From: Limnohabitans sp.
GTDB taxonomy: Bacteria; Pseudomonadota; Gammaproteobacteria; Burkholderiales; Burkholderiaceae_C
Assembly: GCA_021731425.1 (NCBI GenBank)
Contig: JAKFXJ010000292.1
Span: 1 to 12,595, forward strand
Length of the DNA stretch: 12,595 nt
Reading direction: 5' to 3'
Shown: positions 1-7,368 of the stretch, piece after piece
How the letters are laid out: every line of letters starts with the position of its first letter
Position numbering within the stretch: the stretch's first letter is position 1
The notes under the pieces: generated by a model
The model's input: only the letters and a program-made list of their open reading frames with translations
What the model was told of the DNA's origin: nothing
Database searches by the model: none
Made by a program: the position numbers and the translations under genes

Positions 1-1001
1 CCACCCGCTGCCACGGTGTGGATGCTCATCATGGGCGCACGCATGCGCACACCCGCCACCTGGGTTTCAAACTCGCGCTCAAACTGCCCGGCAAAGTGCG
101 ACACGTCGGTGGACGTGCCGCCCATGTCAAAACCAATCACCTTGTCGTGACCCGCCAACTGCGCGGTGCGGGCCATGCCCACAATGCCGCCCGCCGGGCC
201 ACTCAAAATCGCGTCCTTGCCCGCAAACACCTGCGCGTCCGTCAAGCCGCCCGAAGACTGCATGAACATCAGCTTCACACCCGGCATCTCGCTGGCCACT
301 TGGTCCACATAGCGCCCCAAAATCGGCGACAAGTACGCGTCCACCACGGTGGTGTCGCCCCGGCTGACCAGCTTCATCATGGGGCTGGTCTGGTGCGAGG
401 TGCTGACCTGGGTGAAACCCACCTCACGCGCCAGCCGCGCCGCCGCCAACTCGTGCGCCGTGTGCCGCCAGCCATGCATGAACACCACTGCCACCGAGCG
501 CACACCTTGTTGGTGCGCATCAACCAATTGGGTGCGCAAATGCACCTCGTCGAGCGGCAACAACACCTAACCGTCCACCGCCACGCGCTCCTGCGCCTCC
601 ACCACCGCGCTGTAGAGCAACTCGGGCAACACAATCTGGCGGTCAAACAAACGCGGGCGGTTTTGATACGCAATGCGCAGCGCGTCGCCAAAGCCTTGTG
701 TGGTCACCAGCAGCGTGGCTTCGCCCTTGCGCTCCAGCAGAGCGTTGGTGGCCACCGTGGTGCCCATCTTCACGCATTCGACTTGCTCGGGTGTGACCGG
801 CTCGCCGGACTTCAAGCCCAGCAAATGCCGAATGCCCGCCACCGCCGCATCGCGGTATTGCTCGGGGTTTTCAGAGAGCAGTTTGTGCGTGACCAAAGTG
901 CCGTCAGGCCGCTTGCCCACCACATCGGTGAAGGTGCCGCCCCGGTCGATCCAGAACTGCCAACGGTTTTTACCAGCGGGTGTGGTGTGGGATTCGGTCA
1001 T
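1..1001 (-). pseudogene. 5-oxoprolinase / hydantoinase-type N-terminal part, interrupted by in-frame TAG, truncated by window edge
   Basis: This is the N-terminal part of an ATP-dependent amide-ring hydrolase of the 5-oxoprolinase/N-methylhydantoinase A family, a cytosolic enzyme that opens 5-oxoproline- or hydantoin-like rings. The start is the ATG at 1001-999. The family motif DRGGTFTDVV lies at residues 19-28, and TTVATNALLERKG follows further on. A TAG at 569-567 (codon 145) stops the frame after ERVAVDG. The same frame then continues to the window edge for about 188 codons without another stop, giving VLLPLDEVHLRTQ, a HGWRHTAHE segment, a SSGGLTDA segment and the second-domain motif FDMGGTSTDVS. 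So this is one gene with one nonsense codon, not a frameshift. A GAG or CAG codon would become TAG by one base change. GTG directly follows the TAG, so re-initiation is possible. The style resembles the roughly 1200-residue single-chain oxoprolinases, but the rest is outside the window. The regulator gene lies 35 bp upstream on the same strand, so they are probably co-transcribed. Family is confident; substrate is unknown; whether it is dead or read through is open. Confidence 0.85.
567..569 (-). other. In-frame TAG codon inside the oxoprolinase-like gene
   Basis: Read on the minus strand the context is GAC GGT TAG GTG TTG TTG. Recognisable family sequence lies on both sides in the same frame. 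GAG (Glu) or CAG (Gln) would give this codon by one substitution. Confidence 0.85.
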
Positions 1002-1036
1002 AAGTCACTCAACAATCAGAATTCAAAAAACCTGGT

Positions 1037-1570
1037 TCACAAAGAAGCCGCCGCACGCGCCGCCTGGTCGTACATGCCCGAGAGCACACGCAGCAATCGA
1101 GCCAGTTCGCCAATGTCACGGTTCAAGCCATCGTCGGCCTTCAGGGCGTCGATCAGGCAGCTTTCGCGGATTTCGCGGTAACGCTGCACATAAGCGCGGC
1201 CTTCGTCGGTGGCGGCATAGGTCACGTCCTTGCCATTTTTTTGCGACACCACCACGCCCAGGCCTTGCAGCTTTTTCAGGGCGTAATTCACCAGATGGGT
1301 GTCTTCGATGTTCATGATGAAACAGATGTCGGCCAGACGTTTGTCACGCGCACGGTGCGTGACGTGGTGCAGCACCAGCACATCCAAGGGCGTCAAATCC
1401 TTCAGGCCCGCAGCCGCCATACAGTGGATGATCCAGCGGTGAAAGGCGTTGCCCGCCACGATCAGGCCGAACTCGAACTCGCTCATCTCGGCGCTGTCGG
1501 GCGAGACCAGGTGGGCCGACGACACGATGGGGCTGGCGGCTGATGTGCTCAGGGAATTTTTGCGCGGCAT
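1037..1570 (-). CDS. MarR-like winged-helix transcriptional regulator
   Basis: A 177-residue predicted dimeric DNA-binding regulator. The core SEFEFGLIVAGNAFHRW begins at about residue 29 and reads as the first dimerisation helix. TPLDVLVLHHVTHR and DKRLADICFIMNIEDTHLV fit the helix-turn-helix, and LGVVVSQKNGKDVTYAATDEG fits the beta-wing. Helices from YVQRYREIRE onward would complete the dimer interface. The start is put at the ATG 1570-1568. The frame could extend to a TTG at 1621, but that lies upstream of the candidate promoter (1600-1629) and inside the palindromic operator candidate. No strong Shine-Dalgarno is seen for either start. It precedes the oxoprolinase-like gene by 35 bp on the same strand and is divergent from the TRAP transporter genes, so it probably controls both units and itself (inference). 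The effector is unknown. The stop is TGA. Confidence 0.75.
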   Translation of the reverse strand: MPRKNSLSTSAASPIVSSAHLVSPDSAEMSEFEFGLIVAGNAFHRWIIHCMAAAGLKDLTPLDVLVLHHVTHRARDKRLADICFIMNIEDTHLVNYALKKLQGLGVVVSQKNGKDVTYAATDEGRAYVQRYREIRESCLIDALKADDGLNRDIGELARLLRVLSGMYDQAARAAASL

Positions 1571-1599
1571 GGGTTCCGTCAAGGCTGGAGAGATGAGAA

Positions 1600-1629
1600 A
1601 GTCTATGCCCGATGCCGACAATTTGCCAA
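1600..1629 (-). promoter_or_regulatory. Candidate sigma-70 promoter for the MarR-like gene
   Basis: On the minus strand TTGGCA (1629-1624) matches the -35 box at 5 of 6 positions. TAGACT (1605-1600) matches the -10 box at 4 of 6 after an 18-base spacer. Transcription would begin near 1593, leaving a leader of roughly 20 bases before the ATG at 1570. This is by eye only. Confidence 0.35.
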
Positions 1630-1641
1630 CAATTTGTTGAC
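1617..1641. promoter_or_regulatory. Candidate MarR-type operator (palindrome plus direct repeat)
   Basis: CAACAA-T-TTGTTG at 1627-1639 is a perfect palindrome around a central T. CAATTTG also occurs twice, at 1619-1625 and 1630-1636, 11 bases apart, about one helical turn. The palindrome overlaps the candidate -35 box of the divergent regulator, a layout common for autorepression by MarR proteins. No binding data; inference from position and symmetry. Confidence 0.4.
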
Positions 1642-1784
1642 GTTAAGGGAAAACACCGAGCACGGATTGGCTCCGCCTTGCCTACAGTGGGCACCAGACA
1701 GATGCACCCGATGCACGCGTGAAGCGGGCACCTTTCTTGCACTGCCCAGTGAACCGTTCACTTCCATCTTTCACAGGAGTTCTC

Positions 1785-2759
1785 ATGCAACGTCGCGCCC
1801 TTCACCTCAGCCTGCTGGCTGGCCTGCTCGCTGTTTCCGGCTTTGTGTCGGCCCAAACCAAATGGGACCTACCCGCCGCTTACCCGGCCACCAACTTCCA
1901 CACGGTCAACATGACGCAATTTGCGGCCGACGTGGACAAAGCATCCGGCGGAAAACTCAAAATCACGGTGCACGCCAACGCGTCGCTGTTCAAGGCCCCA
2001 GAAATCAAGCGTGCGGTACAAGGCGGCCAAGCCCAGCTGGGCGAGATTTTGTTGGTTAACTTCCAAAACGAATGGCAACCCTTTGGTGCGGACGGCCTGC
2101 CCTTTTTGGCCGACAGCTACGACGAGTCCATGAAGCTTTACAAAGCGCAAAAGCCGCTGCTGGAAAAGAAACTGGCCGACCAAGGCATGATGCTCTTGTA
2201 CTCGGTGGCTTGGCCTCCACAGGGCATCTACAGCAAGAAACCCATCAACAGCGTGGCCGACCTCAAGGGCATCAAGTGGCGTGCTTACAGCCCCACCACC
2301 GCCAAGATCGCTGAACTGGTTGGCGCCCAGCCCGTGACCGTGCAAGCGGCCGAGTTCTCACAGGCCCTGGCCACGGGCGTGGTCGAGTCCACCATGACCT
2401 CGGGTGCCACGGGCGTGGACAGCAAGCTGTTCGAGCACCTCAAGTACTACTACGACGTACAAGCTTGGTTGCCCAAAAATGCGGTGATTGCCAACAAGAA
2501 AGCCTTTGACGCCTTGGACAAGCCCACACAAGAGGCCGTGCTCAAAGCTGCTGCTGCCGCTGAGACCCGAGGCTGGACCGAGTCTCGCAAAGTCAACACC
2601 ACCACGCTGGAAACCCTCAAGGCCAATGGCATGACGGTGGCGCCACCTTCTGCGCAACTCAAAGCCGACATGAAAAAAGTGGGCGACGTCATCATGAAAG
2701 AGTGGCTTGAAAAGTCGGGTGCCGAAGGCAAGGCCATCGTCGACGCGTTCAACCGCTGA
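1785..2759 (+). CDS. TRAP transporter periplasmic substrate-binding protein (DctP type)
   Basis: A 324-residue secreted solute receptor of a tripartite ATP-independent periplasmic transporter, which hands an (often carboxylate) ligand to the membrane permease pair. The start ATG at 1785 is set by a strong AGGAG at 1775-1779. Residues 1-23 form a Sec signal peptide (QRR, then a Leu/Ala-rich core, cleavage likely after VSA). The mature protein has the family pattern: KWDLPAAYPATNFH at its N-terminus, GGQAQLGEILL near 80-90, and SVADLKGIKWRAYSP around 156-169, where R166 sits at the usual carboxylate-binding arginine. Then AAEFSQALATGVVEST near 188-203 follows. Length fits the family (about 320-340). 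The two permease genes follow directly. It is divergent from the oxoprolinase unit, so the substrate may be a cyclic amide acid or a similar organic acid (inference). Stop is TGA. Confidence 0.92.
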   Translation: MQRRALHLSLLAGLLAVSGFVSAQTKWDLPAAYPATNFHTVNMTQFAADVDKASGGKLKITVHANASLFKAPEIKRAVQGGQAQLGEILLVNFQNEWQPFGADGLPFLADSYDESMKLYKAQKPLLEKKLADQGMMLLYSVAWPPQGIYSKKPINSVADLKGIKWRAYSPTTAKIAELVGAQPVTVQAAEFSQALATGVVESTMTSGATGVDSKLFEHLKYYYDVQAWLPKNAVIANKKAFDALDKPTQEAVLKAAAAAETRGWTESRKVNTTTLETLKANGMTVAPPSAQLKADMKKVGDVIMKEWLEKSGAEGKAIVDAFNR

Positions 2760-2763
2760 CCGC

Positions 2764-3273
2764 ATGCGCCGACTGCTCAACGCCATTTATGCCAGCACCG
2801 CCGCCTTGGCGGCGCTGTGCATGTGCGGCTTGCTGTTCATGGTGCTGCTGTCCGTTTTGAGTCGGCAGATCCATGTGCATGTGCCCGGCACCGATGCTTA
2901 TGCCGGTTACCTCATGGCCGGGGCGGGCTTTTTGGCGCTGGCCCACACCTTGAAGCGTGGTGAACACATCCGCGTGACCTTGGTGCTGGGCTTGTTCAAA
3001 GGGGCTGCACGCCGGGGCATGGAGGTCTTCAGCCTGTCGCTGGCCAGCCTGCTGGCTTGTTTGTTCGCCTTCTACAGCTGCCGCTTGGTGTGGCAATCCA
3101 TCGAGTTCCATGACATCTCGACGGGAAACGATGCCACGCCTTTGTGGATACCGCAGTTGGCCATGGCGCTGGGTACAGTGATTTTTGCGCTGGCCTTTGT
3201 GGACGAGCTGGTGCTGGAAATTCGGGGCCAACGCGCCTCCCCCGAAAGCGGCGAAATGCTGCGCAACGAGTGA
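2764..3273 (+). CDS. TRAP transporter small permease subunit (DctQ type)
   Basis: A 169-residue inner-membrane protein with four predicted transmembrane segments: residues about 12-34 (ending VLSRQ), 46-64 (around YLMAGAGFLALAHTL), 84-108 and 128-152 (ending DELVLEI). The segment GYLMAGAGFLALAHTLKRGE is the most recognisable DctQ signature. The start ATG at 2764 lies only 4 bases after the stop of the binding-protein gene and has no good Shine-Dalgarno, so translational coupling is likely. An upstream ATG at 2707 in the same frame would overlap the preceding gene by 50 bases and is disfavoured. DctQ proteins bind the large permease and help dock the periplasmic receptor. Stop is TGA; the next gene starts 6 bases later. 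Confidence 0.9.
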   Translation: MRRLLNAIYASTAALAALCMCGLLFMVLLSVLSRQIHVHVPGTDAYAGYLMAGAGFLALAHTLKRGEHIRVTLVLGLFKGAARRGMEVFSLSLASLLACLFAFYSCRLVWQSIEFHDISTGNDATPLWIPQLAMALGTVIFALAFVDELVLEIRGQRASPESGEMLRNE

Positions 3274-3279
3274 TGGCCC

Positions 3280-4581
3280 ATGAATGACTTGATGATCACA
3301 GGGCTCTTGGTCCTGACCTTGTTTCTGATTTTGGGCAGCGGTGTTTGGATTGGCCTCACGCTCTCGGGTGTGGCTTGGGTCGGCATGCAAATGTTTTCGG
3401 CCCGCCCCGCCGGGGATGCCATGGCAGTGACCATCTGGGGCTCGGCCTCAACTTGGACCCTGACCGCTCTGCCCCTGTTCATCTGGATGGGCGAGATTTT
3501 GTTTCGCACACGTCTGAGCCAGGACATGTTCAAGGGCCTGGCCCCTTGGATGCAGGCCTTGCCCGGGCGCTTGCTGCACACCAATGTGGTGGGCTGCGCC
3601 ATCTTTGCGGCCGTGTCGGGCTCAAGCGCGGCCACCTGCGCCACGATCGGCAAGATGACCCTGCCCGAGCTGCAAAAACGCGGCTACCCCGAAGACATGG
3701 TCATCGGCACCCTGTCCGGCTCTGGCACCTTGGGCCTGTTGATTCCGCCATCCATCATCATGATCGTGTACGGCGTGGCGGCCGATGTCTCGATTGCCCA
3801 GCTTTTCATTGCTGGGGTCTTGCCCGGCTTGCTGCTGGCGGGGCTGTTTTCGGGCTACATCATTTATTGGTCACTTCGCCACCCGGACCAGATCCCTCCG
3901 CGTGACGCCCCCATGAGCTTCATGCAAAAGCTTGAAGCTTCCAGCAGCCTGATCCCGGTGGTCTTGCTGATTGCGGCGGTGTTGGGCTCCATTTACACCG
4001 GCTTTGCCACCGCCACCGAAGCGGCGGCTGTGGGTGTGGTGGGGTCCTTGGCCTTGTCAGCGCTGCAAGGCACGATGAGTTGGTCAGTCTTCAAAGACGC
4101 TTTGATGGGCGCCACACGCCTGTACTGCATGATCGCGCTGATCTTGGCCGGGGCTGCGTTTTTGACCTTGTCCATGGGCTACATCGGCCTGCCCCGCCAC
4201 CTGGCCGAATGGATCGGTGGTCTGGGCCTCAGCCCCTTTGCACTCATCATGGCCTTGATGGTGTTTTTCATCCTCCTGGGCTGCTTTTTGGACGGCATCT
4301 CCATGGTGGTGTTGACCATGGGCGTGCTCATGCCCACCGTGCAAAAAGCGGGCATCGACCCGATCTGGTTTGGCATCTTCGTTGTGTTTGTGGTCGAGAT
4401 GGCGCAGATCACACCGCCCGTTGGCTTCAACCTGTTTGTGCTGCAAGGCATGACGGGCAAGCAACTGCCCTACATCGCCCGGGTGTCGATGCCCATGTTC
4501 TTCTTGATGATGGGTGCTGTGTTGTTGATTTATTTTGTGCCAGGCATCGTGACCTGGCTGCCCACCCAGATGAAACTTTGA
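3280..4581 (+). CDS. TRAP transporter large permease subunit (DctM type)
   Basis: A 433-residue multi-span inner-membrane protein, the ion-coupled translocation channel of the TRAP system (DctM, ion transporter superfamily). Length is typical (about 425-435). Family features in order: an N-terminal span with LILGSGVWIGLTLSG, TALPLFIWMGEIL near residue 62, SGSSAATCATIGKMTLPEL near 112-131, GSGTLGLLIPPSIIMIVYG near 146-164, EAAAVGVVGSLALSA near 247-261, and ITPPVGFNLFVLQGMTGK near 379-396. About twelve hydrophobic segments can be counted. It follows the small permease by 6 bases in a three-gene operon and ends before a terminator-like hairpin. Substrate cannot be read from the sequence. Confidence 0.95.
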   Translation: MNDLMITGLLVLTLFLILGSGVWIGLTLSGVAWVGMQMFSARPAGDAMAVTIWGSASTWTLTALPLFIWMGEILFRTRLSQDMFKGLAPWMQALPGRLLHTNVVGCAIFAAVSGSSAATCATIGKMTLPELQKRGYPEDMVIGTLSGSGTLGLLIPPSIIMIVYGVAADVSIAQLFIAGVLPGLLLAGLFSGYIIYWSLRHPDQIPPRDAPMSFMQKLEASSSLIPVVLLIAAVLGSIYTGFATATEAAAVGVVGSLALSALQGTMSWSVFKDALMGATRLYCMIALILAGAAFLTLSMGYIGLPRHLAEWIGGLGLSPFALIMALMVFFILLGCFLDGISMVVLTMGVLMPTVQKAGIDPIWFGIFVVFVVEMAQITPPVGFNLFVLQGMTGKQLPYIARVSMPMFFLMMGAVLLIYFVPGIVTWLPTQMKL

Positions 4582-4610
4582 GCGAAGCGCCAAGTTCATC
4601 CTCTATGATT

Positions 4611-4642
4611 CAACCCGTCCCCAAAGGACGGGTTGTTCATTT
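4611..4642 (+). terminator. Intrinsic-terminator-like hairpin after the TRAP operon
   Basis: CAACCCGTCC (4611-4620) and GGACGGGTTG (4626-4635) form a perfect 10-bp stem around a CCAAA loop, followed by TTCATTT. The T-run is short and broken, so efficiency is uncertain. A TATGAT at 4604-4609 could be a -10 box for rdgC, but no -35 box at proper spacing was found. Confidence 0.65.
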
Positions 4643-4648
4643 GGGCAG

Positions 4649-4654
4649 TAAGGA
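4649..4654 (+). promoter_or_regulatory. Ribosome binding site deciding the rdgC start
   Basis: TAAGGA ends 6 bases before GTG at 4661. It directly abuts the in-frame TTG at 4655, which therefore cannot be the start. Confidence 0.7.
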
Positions 4655-4660
4655 TTGTTT

Positions 4661-5665
4661 GTGTTCAAAAATGTGATGGTTTACCGCATCGGCGAGGGCT
4701 TTGCGCCCTCCTTGGCCGATGTGCAGTCGGCTCTCGAGCCGGTGCAGTTTGTGGAATGTGGTGCGAGCCAAGACAAATCGATTGGCTGGGTGCCGCCACG
4801 TGGCGAGGCGCATGGCCCCTTGGTCGAATCCGTGGCCGGGCAATGGATCATGAAACTCATGATCGAATCCAAGGCGGTGCCGGGCAATGTGGTGCGGCGC
4901 AAGGCCGACGAACGCATTGCCGAAATCGAAGCGGCCACCGGACGCAAGCCCGGCAAAAAAGAAAAACGCGAGCTGATGGACGACGTGCTGCTGTCACTGC
5001 TGCCACAGGCCTTTGCACGCCAATCCACCGTGCTGGTGTGGATGGACCTGGAAAACCGCCGCTTGGTGCTGAACGCAGGCAGCCAAGGCAAGGCCGATGA
5101 AGTCATGTCGGCGTTGATGAACGTGATGGGTGGCCTGTCGGTGTCGCTGATCCAGACCGTCACCTCACCCCAAGCGGCGATGACGCAATGGCTGTTGGCC
5201 CCAACACCAGACGAGTGGCCAACAGACCTCACGGTGGAGCGCGAGACCGTGCTCAAGTCCAGCGGCGAAGACGCGGCCAGCGTGCGCTTTACCCGCCACC
5301 ACCTGGCCAACGACGACGTGCGTAAACATGTGATGGAAGGCAAACTGCCCACCCAACTGGCGCTCAGCTGGGACGGGCGTGTGGCCTTTGTGCTCACAGA
5401 CACCTTGCAGCTGAAAAAAGTGCAGTACCTCGACGGCGTGATGGACGACTCAGGCACCGACAAAAAAGAAGACCGGTTTGACGCCGACGTGGCCTTGTCA
5501 ACCGGATTGCTCGGGCCGCTGATCGACAGCCTGATCGACGCCTTGGGTGGTGAAATGGAATTGGGTGTAGCTGCTGCCGACCCGGTGCCAAGCACCACGC
5601 GCACCGTGCTCAATTCAACCGTCAACACGGGTGTTGCCGCCGACGAAGAAGACCCGCCGTTTTAA
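4661..5665 (+). CDS. rdgC: Recombination-associated protein RdgC
   Basis: A 334-residue cytoplasmic DNA-binding protein. In E. coli RdgC forms a ring-shaped dimer on double-stranded DNA and limits RecA activity. The GTG start at 4661 gives MFKNVMVYRIGEGF, which matches the family N-terminus, and is supported by AAGGA six bases upstream. Recognisable segments include VECGASQDKSIGWVPPRGE near residues 31-49, GRKPGKKEKRELMDDVLLSL near 94-113, and the C-terminal LDGVMDDSG region with LSTGLLGPLIDSLIDALGGE. It is about 30 residues longer than the E. coli protein (about 303), mostly in an acidic tail ending EEDPPF. It stands alone after the TRAP operon and is followed by crcB after 34 bp. Stop is TAA. 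Confidence 0.95.
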   Translation: MFKNVMVYRIGEGFAPSLADVQSALEPVQFVECGASQDKSIGWVPPRGEAHGPLVESVAGQWIMKLMIESKAVPGNVVRRKADERIAEIEAATGRKPGKKEKRELMDDVLLSLLPQAFARQSTVLVWMDLENRRLVLNAGSQGKADEVMSALMNVMGGLSVSLIQTVTSPQAAMTQWLLAPTPDEWPTDLTVERETVLKSSGEDAASVRFTRHHLANDDVRKHVMEGKLPTQLALSWDGRVAFVLTDTLQLKKVQYLDGVMDDSGTDKKEDRFDADVALSTGLLGPLIDSLIDALGGEMELGVAAADPVPSTTRTVLNSTVNTGVAADEEDPPF

Positions 5666-5699
5666 GACCTGCTAATCCACAGCCCAAAGGACCCACCTC

Positions 5700-6083
5700 A
5701 TGCTCACGGTGATCGCGATTTGCATTGGCGCCAGTGTGGGGGCGCTGTCGCGCTGGCAGCTGGGCTTGTGGCTCAACCCCGCCAGTGCCGGTCTGATGCC
5801 GTTGGGGACACTGGCCGCCAACCTGATTGGCGGTTATCTGGTGGGCGTGTGTGTGGGCGTGTTCCAGCAACTGCCCGACCTGGACCCGGTCTGGCGACTG
5901 GCCTTGGTCACCGGCTTTTTAGGCGCCTTGACCACCTTCTCCAGCTTCTCGGCCGAAGTGGTGGCCATGCTGCAACAAGGCCGCTACGCCTTGGCGGCAG
6001 GCACCTCATTGCTTCACTTGTTCGGCTCTTTGGCCCTGACGATTCTTGGCAACAAAACAGTCGCAATGTTCTGGGTCCGGTGA
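5700..6083 (+). CDS. crcB: Fluoride-specific ion channel CrcB (Fluc)
   Basis: A 127-residue inner-membrane protein that exports fluoride as a dual-topology dimer. Four hydrophobic spans are visible. Family motifs are GASVGALSRW (residues 10-19), GTLAANLIG (36-44, with the conserved Asn) and GFLGALTTFSSFS (72-84), the phenylalanine/threonine stretch that lines the fluoride pores. The ATG at 5700 is preceded by AAAGGA at 5686-5691 with 8 bases spacing. It lies 34 bp after rdgC in the same direction and could be transcribed with it. No fluoride riboswitch fits in that gap. Length is normal for a single-gene homodimer form. Stop is TGA. Confidence 0.95.
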   Translation: MLTVIAICIGASVGALSRWQLGLWLNPASAGLMPLGTLAANLIGGYLVGVCVGVFQQLPDLDPVWRLALVTGFLGALTTFSSFSAEVVAMLQQGRYALAAGTSLLHLFGSLALTILGNKTVAMFWVR

Positions 6084-6214
6084 TCGGGCCTTGGGGGGGT
6101 CTGATTGCCAGTGGCATCGGCCCATCAGCAGTGCAAGCGTTCAGACCTCATGCCCAAGCCCAGCGAGCGGTGGTAGATTGAGCACCAGAACTGCAGTAAC
6201 TGAGACCGAAAAGC
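6084..6214. other. Intergenic gap crcB to acetyltransferase, no gene seen
   Basis: The 131-base gap holds a run of seven G at about 6093-6099 and a short TGCCA-G-TGGCA palindrome at 6106-6116. No convincing promoter or terminator was found. Confidence 0.5.
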
Positions 6215-6742
6215 ATGGCCGCACCTGTTATTGAAACCGACCGATTGATCTTGCGTGCGCATCGCAATGATGACTTTCCTGCGCTGGCAGGCATCTGGGG
6301 AGACCCCGCAGTCACCCAATTCATCAGCGGCAAGCCTGCGACACAAGAGGAGTGCTGGGCGCGGCTTCTACGGTATGCCGGGCACTGGGAGTTGCTCGGC
6401 TTTGGGTATTGGGCCGTGCAATGGAAGGACGGTGATCAACTCATCGGTGACGTCGGTTTTGCGAACTGGGAAAGAAACATCTGTCCTTCCCTCGATGGTT
6501 TGCCGGAAGGCGGTTGGGTGCTCTCAACCGAGGCGCATGGGCGCGGCATCGCCACCGAGGCGGTGAACGCTGCGCTGGAATGGATGGATGCCACGTTCGG
6601 CGCCCAGACGACGACGTGCATCATTGGCCCAGATAACACGGCCTCTATTCGAGTGGCTCAGAAGGCGGGGTACCAAGAACACTGCCGATCGGAATTCAAA
6701 GGATCCCAGGTGATCCAGTTTCGTCGCCAAGGGGCGTCTTGA
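6215..6742 (+). CDS. GNAT-family N-acetyltransferase (RimJ/RimL-like)
   Basis: A 175-residue cytosolic acetyl-CoA-dependent acetyltransferase. The N-terminus IETDRLILRAHRNDD is typical of the Acetyltransf_3/RimJ-RimL group. The acetyl-CoA loop is HGRGIATEAV at residues 108-117 (R/Q-x-x-G-x-G/A pattern). NTASIRVAQKAGY at 141-153 is the conserved region after it, where the Asn and the AGY turn are usual. The target (a protein N-terminus or a small molecule) cannot be deduced. The ATG at 6215 has only a weak upstream purine stretch. It is convergent with the aldehyde oxidoreductase operon, whose last gene ends 30 bp away. Stop is TGA. Confidence 0.85.
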   Translation: MAAPVIETDRLILRAHRNDDFPALAGIWGDPAVTQFISGKPATQEECWARLLRYAGHWELLGFGYWAVQWKDGDQLIGDVGFANWERNICPSLDGLPEGGWVLSTEAHGRGIATEAVNAALEWMDATFGAQTTTCIIGPDNTASIRVAQKAGYQEHCRSEFKGSQVIQFRRQGAS

Positions 6743-6772
6743 ATCGGCCTTCTACAGCCACTCGCGCCACAC

Positions 6773-7072
6773 TCACCCCCCACCGCGCTGCATCGTCAAA
6801 TCAAAACGCTTCATGAAGCGCTGACGCGCATCTTCTTGCACGCCCACAAACACAAAAGAGACGGCCAGCCGCTGCAAGCGCAGCAGCGCGATCACACGCG
6901 GAGGCAGGATGCGCCATTGCAGTTGCAGGTGGCCGTCACCGATGTGCACGCAAACTTGTCCTGTACCCAGCTCATAGGCGTGCTCGCCCAAGGCGCGGGG
7001 CAAGGCCGTCAGCCATTCGCCTTCGGTGGTGCCCATGTCGCGCTCGAAGCGCTCGGGGTAGTAGGACTGCAT
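6773..7072 (-). CDS. Small protein of unknown function at the end of the aor operon
   Basis: A 99-residue soluble protein with no cysteine cluster, signal peptide or membrane span. It starts MQSYYPERFERDMG and has a central GQVCVHIGDGHLQLQWRIL beta-rich stretch. A basic IALLRLQRLAVSFVFVGV and QRFMKRFDLTM end follow. I do not recognise a named domain. The ATG at 7072-7070 is 26 bp after the MoaD-like gene; a TTG at 7102 overlapping that gene's TGA is an alternative start that would add ten residues. A small extra gene after the MoaD-like gene is also known in other multi-subunit W-AOR operons (recalled, not checked). Its place argues for a role in cofactor insertion or assembly of the enzyme (inference). 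It ends with TGA, convergent to the acetyltransferase gene. Confidence 0.7.
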   Translation of the reverse strand: MQSYYPERFERDMGTTEGEWLTALPRALGEHAYELGTGQVCVHIGDGHLQLQWRILPPRVIALLRLQRLAVSFVFVGVQEDARQRFMKRFDLTMQRGGG

Positions 7073-7098
7073 GGATCCGGTCGCTGCGTGTGATGAGT

Positions 7099-7353
7099 TC
7101 AACCACCGGCCACGGGGGGCCAGATAGCGAGCACATCGCCTTCGACCAAGGTGGTGGTGCCCCGGTCTTCGGGTTTGATGTATTTGCCGTTGACCAGCAC
7201 CAGATGCACGAGCTTGGACGGCATGCCAAAAGGCTCGATGATCTGGCTGATGCTGGACTCCTGCGCCACATCCAGCGTGACCTGGTTGCTGCGCCGGGCT
7301 TCGGGGGGCAAGTAGTCGGTTAGCGTGGCAAACAGTTTGAAAGTGATGTTCAT
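7099..7353 (-). CDS. MoaD/ThiS-family sulfur carrier protein
   Basis: An 84-residue ubiquitin-fold protein. MoaD proteins carry a C-terminal thiocarboxylate that supplies the dithiolene sulfurs of molybdopterin, the organic part of the Mo and W cofactors. The sequence starts MNITFKLFATLTDYLPPEA, has LVLVNGKYIKPEDRGTTTL in the middle and ends GDVLAIWPPVAGG. The terminal Gly-Gly required for adenylation is present. No MoaE or MoeB homologue is visible here, so this copy probably works with enzymes encoded elsewhere or is dedicated to the tungsten cofactor of the adjacent oxidoreductase. It begins 15 bp after the aorC stop, so co-translation in the operon is likely. Stop is TGA. Confidence 0.88.
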   Translation of the reverse strand: MNITFKLFATLTDYLPPEARRSNQVTLDVAQESSISQIIEPFGMPSKLVHLVLVNGKYIKPEDRGTTTLVEGDVLAIWPPVAGG

Positions 7354-7368
7354 GCGCAGATTGTCGCT

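Noticed and set aside
18..1181. Plus-strand open frame of 387 codons opposite the oxoprolinase-like gene
   Set aside because: Antisense shadow; its His/Arg-rich translation has no motifs, while the minus strand carries clear family motifs on both sides of the TAG.
1571..1621. TTG start 17 codons upstream of the MarR-like gene's ATG
   Set aside because: It lies upstream of the candidate -10 box and in the operator candidate; the ATG at 1570 is preferred.
5666..5699. Fluoride riboswitch upstream of crcB
   Set aside because: The gap is only 34 bases and lacks the conserved riboswitch core.
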